A stretch of DNA of 5,144 bases from an uncultured Acidimicrobium sp. (GTDB lineage Bacteria; Actinomycetota; Acidimicrobiia; Acidimicrobiales; Ilumatobacteraceae). The notes beneath the pieces were generated by a model that was given only the letters and a program-made list of their open reading frames with translations, searched no databases and had not been told where the DNA came from. Below, in pieces: positions 1-5,144 of this stretch (position 1 is its first letter; the number at the start of each line of letters is the position of its first letter). Both the position numbers and the translations under genes were made by a program. The stretch spans positions 1-5,144 of the forward strand of contig CAITUB010000231.1 of the NCBI GenBank assembly GCA_903895515.1, given 5' to 3'.

Positions 1-1974
1 CATTATCACGGCGTTGGAAAATACGAAGGAATGGTGAAGCGCACCATCGGTGGCTCCGAGCGCGACTACCTACTTCTTGCCTATAAAGACGGCGACAAGC
101 TCTACGTTCCAACAGACCATATTGATGCAGTTCGTCAATACATCGGCGGAGACTCACCAACACTGCACCGACTTGGTGGCAGTGATTTTGTACGCGCAAA
201 GCAACGCGTGCGTTCAGCCGTTCGCGAAATTGCCCAAGAACTTGTTGTGCTGTACCAGCGAAGAGTGAACGCGGTTGGCCATGCATTCGGTGAAGACACA
301 CCTTGGCAACATGAAATGGAAGGCGCATTTCCCTTTGTTGAAACGCCAGACCAGCGCACAGCAATTGAACTGGTGAAGAGCGACATGGAACGCAATGTTC
401 CAATGGACCGCTTGGTCTGTGGCGATGTTGGCTTTGGGAAAACCGAAGTGGCCGTGCGCGCAGCGTTCAAGGCAATTCAAGATGGCAAGCAAGTTGCAGT
501 ACTCGTGCCAACAACCTTGCTTGCATCGCAACATGCCAATACGTTCGCCGAGCGTTTCCGCGGATACCCAATTCGCGTTGAATCTCTTTCACGCTTTCTC
601 ACTAACTCACAGGCGAAAAAGGTGCTTGCAGGTGTAGCCAGCGGCGAGGTGGACTGCGTGATTGGAACGCATCGCTTGCTACAAGAAGGCGTGAAGTTCA
701 AAGACCTTGGGTTGCTCGTTGTGGACGAAGAGCAACGGTTTGGTGTGACGCACAAAGAAATGATGAAGAAGATGAAGACAAACGTTGACGTTCTTACGCT
801 GACCGCAACCCCAATTCCGCGCACACTTGAAATGAGCCTTGTCGGAATTCGCGATATGTCATTGCTACAAACCCCACCTGCAGACCGTCAGCCGATTCTC
901 ACCTTTGTTGGCGAAGATGACGAGCGAGTGTCTACCGAAGCAATTCGTCGCGAGTTGTTGCGTGATGGCCAGGTGTTCTGGGTACACAACCGTGTACAAA
1001 GCATCGAACAACGCGCTCAAGAGTTACGTGAACTTGTCCCAGAGGCACGCATTGCAGTTGCGCATGGCCAAATGGACGAAGGCCGCCTTGAGCAAATCGT
1101 GATCGATTTCTGGGAAGGCAAGTTTGATGTTTTGGTGTGTACCACCATCATTGAAAGCGGCATCGACATGCCAACCGTGAACACGCTTGTCGTTGAGCGC
1201 GCCGACTTGCTTGGCCTTGGACAGTTACATCAAATTCGTGGACGCGTTGGCAGAAGCGGTTCGCGCGCATATGCATACCTATTTCATCCGCGCGACAAGG
1301 TGTTGTCTGAAGACGCGTACGAGCGATTGAAGACCATCGGCGAAGCGACTGAATTGGGAAGCGGTTTTAAAATCGCCATGCGCGACTTGGAAATTCGTGG
1401 CGCAGGAAACATGTTGGGCGAAGCCCAAAGCGGACACATTGCTGCTGTCGGTTACGACCTGTACTGCCAGCTCGTGACTGAAGCTGTGTCTGAAATGAAG
1501 GGCGAAGACGTTCCGCCAATTGTTCCGGAACTCAAACTTGACGTTGCCACCAATGCGTACCTGCCTACCGATTATGTATCGAAGGAAGAATCGCGTCTTG
1601 ATGCCTATCGCAGACTCGCAGCCGTTACGAAACAATCAGACGTCGCAGATATTCGCGATGAATGGATTGACCGCTATGGCCCACTGCCAGAAGCAGCGCT
1701 CGCACTCATTCGCGTTGGCGAGTTGCGTGCCGAATGTCATCGAATTGGTCTGCGCGAACTCGTAGTTGCCGATGGCCGTGCGCGACTACTGCCAGTTTCA
1801 CTGAAGGCAAGTCAACAAATGCGCCTCACTCGCATTGCAAAGAGCAGCGAATGGAATGAACAAACCAAGCAACTCAGCGTCACGCTTCCCCGTGCCCCAC
1901 AAGGCAAACAAGCAGATGCGGGAACCGTTGACTATTTGGTGTCGTTCCTGCAGGAACTCTTTGACGACAACTAG
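1..1974 (+). CDS. mfd: Transcription-repair coupling factor Mfd, 5'-truncated by window edge
   Basis: The frame is open from base 1, so the gene begins upstream; 657 C-terminal residues remain of a protein usually about 1,150 long. Mfd is a cytoplasmic ATP-driven DNA translocase that pushes stalled RNA polymerase off DNA and recruits UvrA. Residues 1-50 of the fragment are most of the RNA polymerase-interacting domain (HGVGKYEGM, then LYVPTDH). The translocase core follows: the Q-like ETPDQ, Walker A GDVGFGKT at 141-148, motif II DEEQ at 242-245, TATPIPRT at 268-275 and motif VI QIRGRVGRSG at 411-420. The TRG (translocation in RecG) region spans about 453-480, with RDLEIRGAGNMLGE. The C-terminal regulatory domain, which in E. 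coli masks the UvrA-binding surface, starts near 510. All helicase motifs look intact. The damage-recognition N-terminus is outside the window. The TAG stop is 10 bases before the next gene. Identification is very secure. Confidence 0.98.
   Translation, partial: HYHGVGKYEGMVKRTIGGSERDYLLLAYKDGDKLYVPTDHIDAVRQYIGGDSPTLHRLGGSDFVRAKQRVRSAVREIAQELVVLYQRRVNAVGHAFGEDTPWQHEMEGAFPFVETPDQRTAIELVKSDMERNVPMDRLVCGDVGFGKTEVAVRAAFKAIQDGKQVAVLVPTTLLASQHANTFAERFRGYPIRVESLSRFLTNSQAKKVLAGVASGEVDCVIGTHRLLQEGVKFKDLGLLVVDEEQRFGVTHKEMMKKMKTNVDVLTLTATPIPRTLEMSLVGIRDMSLLQTPPADRQPILTFVGEDDERVSTEAIRRELLRDGQVFWVHNRVQSIEQRAQELRELVPEARIAVAHGQMDEGRLEQIVIDFWEGKFDVLVCTTIIESGIDMPTVNTLVVERADLLGLGQLHQIRGRVGRSGSRAYAYLFHPRDKVLSEDAYERLKTIGEATELGSGFKIAMRDLEIRGAGNMLGEAQSGHIAAVGYDLYCQLVTEAVSEMKGEDVPPIVPELKLDVATNAYLPTDYVSKEESRLDAYRRLAAVTKQSDVADIRDEWIDRYGPLPEAALALIRVGELRAECHRIGLRELVVADGRARLLPVSLKASQQMRLTRIAKSSEWNEQTKQLSVTLPRAPQGKQADAGTVDYLVSFLQELFDDN
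1944..1957. other. 14-bp perfect palindrome at the 3' end of mfd
   Basis: GTTCCTGCAGGAAC reads identically on both strands. It lies inside the last codons of mfd, 27 bases before the lipoprotein start codon. In RNA it could fold as a 5-bp stem (GUUCC/GGAAC) with a UGCA loop. No T-run follows, so it is not an intrinsic terminator. About 0.3 such 14-mers are expected by chance in a window this size, so function is unproven. Confidence 0.3.
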
Positions 1975-1984
1975 GCTTTACTAA

Positions 1985-2899
1985 ATGTCACGCACCCCCC
2001 GTAAGTCAATTCGTTCACTCACCGTTGCATGTATCGCAATGATTTCACTCGCCAGCTGCGGTGGAAGTTCAAAAAATGATGCCGCATCTGTTGACGGTTC
2101 TGCAATCGCTAAAACGAAACTCGAAACTGCGCTTACGCAACTTTCAGAAGCAGGTCAGATCACACTTGAAAATGGCGTCGTTCCAATGGACGCTGTTCGC
2201 TCGGTACTTGCTGCCATCATCCGTGGTGAAGCAACGAAGCAGATTCTCGCTCAGTACAACGTGACCGTCACCGACGCGGACACCAAAGCAGTAGTCGACC
2301 AGGTTTCGCAAGATGCTGGCTACGACACGTTGGGCCAGGAATTGAAAGACCTCATCATCGGACTGAACAGCGGAGACCTTGCGCTTGCCCGTGTGAAGGC
2401 GCCTTCTGAAGCAGACATTGAAAAGATGTACAACGAATCACCTGCATCACTTGGTGCAATGTGCGCTCAGCACATCTTGGTAAAAGAAGAAGCAACCGCA
2501 AAAGAAGTCATTCAAAAGTTGAACGACGGTGGCGACTTCAAGAAACTTGCTGGCGAATACAGCACCGAGCCAAACGCCGCAACCACTGGCGGAATTCTTG
2601 GCTCAACTGACGGCGATTGCATTTCACTCTCCGACTACCAATCACAATTTGATTCTGCGTTCACTGCTGGCGCTCTCACTGCAAAAGTTGGCGTTCCAAC
2701 CGGCCCAGTGAAATCGAGCTTTGGATACCACGTCATCATGATTCGCCCATTTGCCGACATCAAGGCATCGCTTGTCATGATGCTGTCGAAGTCTCCTGGA
2801 ATGTTGTTGATGACAGGCTTCCTTGCAACGCACGAAGTAACCATTGCGTCTGAGTACGGTCGCTGGGATACAGCAACCGGAAAAATCACCGACCTGTAA
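1985..2899 (+). CDS. Parvulin/SurA-type peptidyl-prolyl cis-trans isomerase lipoprotein
   Basis: A 304-residue exported foldase, predicted to catalyse proline cis-trans isomerisation in secreted or membrane proteins at the outer face of the cytoplasmic membrane. The N-terminus is a lipoprotein signal: basic residues (RTPRK), a hydrophobic stretch, then lipobox LASC with the lipidated cysteine at 25. A SurA_N-like helical region starts at V36-D37-G38. The parvulin domain spans about 159-255: QHILV with His163, DFKKLAGEYS, the GGILG turn, GPVKSSFGYHVI with His249. Both conserved parvulin histidines are present. The tail after 256 returns to the SurA-like part and contains YGRWD. The mature protein has only two other cysteines, 160 and 212, both in the parvulin domain. 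The start is fixed by an in-frame TAA touching the ATG; only a weak TAGG lies 9 bases upstream. In other actinobacteria a SurA_N lipoprotein often sits beside mfd/mazG. The client proteins are unknown. Confidence 0.93.
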   Translation: MSRTPRKSIRSLTVACIAMISLASCGGSSKNDAASVDGSAIAKTKLETALTQLSEAGQITLENGVVPMDAVRSVLAAIIRGEATKQILAQYNVTVTDADTKAVVDQVSQDAGYDTLGQELKDLIIGLNSGDLALARVKAPSEADIEKMYNESPASLGAMCAQHILVKEEATAKEVIQKLNDGGDFKKLAGEYSTEPNAATTGGILGSTDGDCISLSDYQSQFDSAFTAGALTAKVGVPTGPVKSSFGYHVIMIRPFADIKASLVMMLSKSPGMLLMTGFLATHEVTIASEYGRWDTATGKITDL

Positions 2900-2911
2900 A
2901 TTGCATTCGAC

Positions 2912-4384
2912 ATGAGCAATCGCACTTCGGTTGGTCGTGTTGTCATTGTTGGTCTAGGACCTGGCCCGCGAAACACAGTTACTGAAGCGACGCTGCAAGC
3001 AATTGCATCAATCCCGCACCAATTCGTGCGTACGCGCCAGCACCCCACAGCCGACCTGCTCCCTGCTGCTCAGAGTTTTGATCACCTATACGAATCGCTG
3101 CCAACGTTTGACGACGTCTATGCAGCAATAACTGAAACTCTGGTGGCCGCTGCCAATGAACACGGCGAAGTGCTGTACGCAGTACCGGGTTCGCCACTAC
3201 TTCTTGAAACGAGCGTGACTCAGCTTCGTGCAGACACACGCATTGAAGTGCTGGTTCTGCCAGCAATGAGCTTTCTCGATCTTGCATGGGAGGCTCTCGG
3301 CATTGACCCAGTGAATGCTGGAGTTCGTTTAATTGATGGTCACCGTTTTGCCGCAGAGGCAGCAAACGAGCGCGGACCATTGCTTGTTGCACAGGTGCAT
3401 GCCGACTGGGTGTTGTCTGATGTGAAGTTGTCATTCGATGAAGCAGTTGGCGATGAACCAGTCGTACTACTGCACCACCTTGGACTCCCCGACCAGCGTG
3501 TTGAACACACCACGTGGCAAGAACTCGATCGAGTACTTCCTGCAGACCACCTCACTACGTTGTACATTCCTCAACTTGCTCAGCCCATTGCTGGCGAGAT
3601 GGTGAAGCTGCACCAACTTGCACGCACACTTCGTGAGAAATGCCCCTGGGACATCGAGCAAACGCACGATTCACTCATTAAGCACTTGCTTGAAGAGACG
3701 TACGAAGTAGTTGACGCCATCAACGAACTTGATGCCGACAACCCAGCAACCGACGACGCACTGATTGAAGAACTCGGCGACCTGTTGTATCAAGTGGAAT
3801 TTCATGCCACGATCGCCGAACAACAAGGCAGGTTCACGCTTGCCGATGTTGCTCGTTCAATTCATGACAAGTTGGTGCGCAGGCATCCACACGTTTTCGG
3901 CGATGTTGTTGCAAACAGCGCGAACGATGTAGTGAGCACTTGGGACGAAGTGAAGCGCCAAGAACGTCAAGCAAGTGACACGAAGTCCGACTCTGTGTTT
4001 AGTGGAGTTGCAAAGGCTGCACCTTCCTTGTCGTATGCGACCAAGTTGCAAAAGCGCGCTGCCGATGTTGGTTTCGATTGGCCCAATGCAGATGGCGCGT
4101 TCGACAAGATTCGCGAAGAATCCGCCGAGATACGCGACGCCATTGCCCAACAAGCCGACCCAGAAGCGGTGCGCATGGAGCTTGGCGATTTGCTGTTCAG
4201 CGTGGTGAATTTGTCGCGCCACTTAGGCCACGACGCCGAGACCGCGTTACGTGTGGCCAGCGATAAATTCCGCGCTCGCTTTGAACACGTTGAGGCGCTT
4301 GCAATCCAGCGCAACATCGACCTACATGCCGCAGACCTTGCCACGCTTGACGCACTGTGGGACGAGGCAAAAATACGGAAGTGA
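2912..4384 (+). CDS. mazG: YabN-type MazG: methylase-like domain fused to tandem MazG NTP pyrophosphohydrolase domains
   Basis: A 490-residue protein, about the length of Bacillus YabN. Residues 9 to about 220 resemble the SAM-dependent tetrapyrrole methylase fold: GLGPG at 14-18, the YabN-like RTRQHP near 41-46, and YAVPGSP ending at 95. Residues 230-331 form the first MazG domain: CPWD 244-247, metal-binding E261/E262/E265 (EETYE), E287 and D290 (EELGD), RRHPHVF at 323-329. Residues 378-461 form the second: KLQKRAADVGFDW, EESAE 402-406, E423 and D426 (MELGD), K452 and R456. MazG enzymes hydrolyse NTPs to NMP and pyrophosphate in a metal-dependent way, cleaning non-canonical nucleotides from the pool; in E. 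coli MazG the activity lies in the C-terminal domain. Both sites look intact here. What the methylase-like domain acts on is not known. An in-frame TAA 15 bases upstream fixes the ATG; no Shine-Dalgarno sequence is visible. Confidence 0.95.
   Translation: MSNRTSVGRVVIVGLGPGPRNTVTEATLQAIASIPHQFVRTRQHPTADLLPAAQSFDHLYESLPTFDDVYAAITETLVAAANEHGEVLYAVPGSPLLLETSVTQLRADTRIEVLVLPAMSFLDLAWEALGIDPVNAGVRLIDGHRFAAEAANERGPLLVAQVHADWVLSDVKLSFDEAVGDEPVVLLHHLGLPDQRVEHTTWQELDRVLPADHLTTLYIPQLAQPIAGEMVKLHQLARTLREKCPWDIEQTHDSLIKHLLEETYEVVDAINELDADNPATDDALIEELGDLLYQVEFHATIAEQQGRFTLADVARSIHDKLVRRHPHVFGDVVANSANDVVSTWDEVKRQERQASDTKSDSVFSGVAKAAPSLSYATKLQKRAADVGFDWPNADGAFDKIREESAEIRDAIAQQADPEAVRMELGDLLFSVVNLSRHLGHDAETALRVASDKFRARFEHVEALAIQRNIDLHAADLATLDALWDEAKIRK
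4347..4374 (+). promoter_or_regulatory. Weak candidate sigma-A promoter for eno inside mazG
   Basis: TTGACG (4347-4352, five of six matches to the -35 consensus) is followed after 16 bases by AAAAAT (4369-4374, four of six matches to TATAAT). A start near 4381 would give a leader of about 35 bases before the eno ATG. An enolase gene often needs stronger expression than mfd or mazG, so a private promoter is plausible. Against it: these bases also encode the end of MazG, and TTGACG-like words are frequent throughout this window. Confidence 0.18.
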
Positions 4385-4394
4385 ACGTGAATTA

Positions 4395-4412
4395 GTGCGC
4401 TGACTAGCGTGT
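4395..4412 (+). other. Small hairpin in the mazG-eno spacer
   Basis: CGCT (4398-4401) and AGCG (4406-4409) pair across a GACT loop. In RNA the stem can extend by three G-U wobble pairs to span 4395-4412, ending four bases before the eno ATG. Only four pairs are Watson-Crick, and no T-run follows, so it is not a terminator. It occupies the place where a ribosome binding site would normally lie, so an effect on eno translation is conceivable but unproven. Confidence 0.25.
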
Positions 4413-4416
4413 AGCC

Positions 4417-5144
4417 ATGAGCACAATCAAGCACGTAGTCGGTCGCGAAGTTCTGGACTCTCGCGGAAATCCAACCGTTGAAGTTGAAGTCATGTTGCAA
4501 TCTGGCGCGCGTGGACGAGCCATTGTTCCTTCGGGGGCATCGACTGGCGAACACGAAGCAGTAGAGCTTCGCGATGGCGGCACTCGCTACTTGGGCAAAG
4601 GCGTGCAAAAGGCTGTCGGCAATGTGAACGGCCCAATTGCTGCTGCATTAGTTGGCGCAGATGCATCGAGCCAACAAGCAATTGACGAATTGATGTTGTC
4701 ACTTGATGGCACACCGAATAAATCCAATCTTGGCGCAAACGCAATTCTTGGAGCAAGCCTCGCCAATGCACACGCAGTCGCCAGCGAGCGCGGACTTCCG
4801 TTGTACAAGTCAATTGGTGGCGAAGCAGCATGTGTGCTTCCAGTACCAATGATGAACGTGTTGAATGGTGGCGCACACGCCGACAACAACGTTGACTTGC
4901 AAGAGTTCATGGTGATGCCAATTGGTGCTTCATCATTTTCAGAAGCGTTGCGTTGGGGTGTTGAGACCTATCACACGTTGAAGTCCATTTTGCATAAACG
5001 AAAAATGGCAACTGCAGTTGGCGACGAAGGTGGATTTGCACCAAACCTTGCGAGCAACGAAGAAGCAATTTCAATCTTGGTGGAAGCAATTGAAGCTGCT
5101 GGCTTCACACCTGGCAAAGACATTTCCATTGCGCTCGACCCGGC
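4417..5144 (+). CDS. eno: Enolase (phosphopyruvate hydratase), 3'-truncated by window edge
   Basis: The frame is open to the last base and gives 242 residues of a protein usually about 425-430 long. Enolase interconverts 2-phosphoglycerate and phosphoenolpyruvate in glycolysis and gluconeogenesis; it is cytoplasmic and Mg-dependent. The N-terminal capping domain opens with REVLDSRGNPTVEVEV. The mobile active-site loop PSGASTGEHEA carries Ser39. The barrel part contains NGGAHADNN with His154, then Q162-E163-F164, and GDEGGFAPN with Glu204, the catalytic acid. The last visible residues, ALDP, place Asp241 as the first Mg ligand. The remaining Mg ligands and the catalytic lysine lie beyond the window. 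An in-frame TAG at 4405-4407 makes ATG 4417 the only ATG/GTG/TTG start available. The 32-base gap after mazG has no clear Shine-Dalgarno sequence. The eno gene also lies close to mfd and mazG in mycobacteria. Confidence 0.97.
   Translation, partial: MSTIKHVVGREVLDSRGNPTVEVEVMLQSGARGRAIVPSGASTGEHEAVELRDGGTRYLGKGVQKAVGNVNGPIAAALVGADASSQQAIDELMLSLDGTPNKSNLGANAILGASLANAHAVASERGLPLYKSIGGEAACVLPVPMMNVLNGGAHADNNVDLQEFMVMPIGASSFSEALRWGVETYHTLKSILHKRKMATAVGDEGGFAPNLASNEEAISILVEAIEAAGFTPGKDISIALDP

Noticed and set aside
31..33. ATG at 31 as the true start of the first gene
   Set aside because: The ten preceding codons (HYHGVGKYEG) already match the Mfd polymerase-interacting domain, and the family's N-terminal half must lie upstream of the window.
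982..997. Inverted repeat GTACAC-AACC-GTGTAC
   Set aside because: It is inside the mfd helicase core and fully explained by the codons for VHNRV; no nearby gene start for it to regulate.
2771..2821. Met-rich hydrophobic segment (about residues 263-279) in the lipoprotein as a transmembrane helix
   Set aside because: It is interrupted by SKSPG and is short; it fits a packed helix of the SurA-like core better than a membrane span.
2635..3048. 137-codon minus-strand frame across the lipoprotein-mazG junction
   Set aside because: No recognisable domain, and it overlaps the conserved parvulin C-terminus and the methylase glycine loop on the other strand.
3523..3534. 12-bp perfect palindrome ACTCGATCGAGT in mazG
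   Set aside because: About one 12-bp palindrome is expected by chance in a window of this size, and it lies far from any gene start.
4395..4412. Intrinsic terminator between mazG and eno
   Set aside because: The stem has only four Watson-Crick pairs and no T-run follows.
3967..4608. 213-codon open frame on the minus strand spanning the mazG-eno junction
   Set aside because: It lies opposite two well-identified genes. Its translation is rich in Ala, Ser and Arg, with no recognisable motif, as expected for the shadow of a coding strand.

Overview
The window holds the 3' part of one gene, two complete genes and the 5' part of a fourth, all on the + strand: mfd (transcription-repair coupling factor, C-terminal 657 residues), a SurA/parvulin-type peptidyl-prolyl isomerase lipoprotein, a YabN-type MazG (methylase-like domain plus two MazG domains), and eno (first 242 residues of enolase). 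Only 54 bases lie between genes (gaps of 10, 12 and 32 bases). I see no RNA gene, mobile element, CRISPR array or prophage trace.

Organism: the gene order matches an actinobacterial neighbourhood (Mycobacterium tuberculosis has mfd, mazG, the lipoprotein gene lpqU and eno adjacent). Mfd has the DEEQ form of helicase motif II that I associate with actinobacterial Mfd, where the E. coli enzyme has DEEH. The MazG N-terminal region, the lipoprotein's C-terminal YGRWD stretch and the enolase wording look most like the class Acidimicrobiia. Base composition is close to half G+C, low for a soil actinobacterium and in line with an aquatic planktonic lineage. This placement is inference from remembered family sequences, not from a search.

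Layout: 1-1974 mfd; 1985-2899 lipoprotein; 2912-4384 mazG; 4417-5144 eno, running off the end. The three visible start codons each have an in-frame stop a few codons upstream, so the starts are well fixed. None has a strong Shine-Dalgarno sequence. No terminator is visible between genes, so at least the first three probably share a transcript; eno may also be served by a promoter of its own.

How they fit together: Mfd clears stalled RNA polymerase and recruits nucleotide excision repair, and MazG removes non-canonical or damaged NTPs, so these two share a genome-protection theme. The lipoprotein probably helps fold exported proteins, and enolase is glycolytic. The grouping looks like a conserved housekeeping cluster rather than a dedicated pathway. 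I found no convincing sign of an undescribed system; the most interesting points are the methylase-MazG fusion and a lone cysteine pair in the lipoprotein's isomerase domain.
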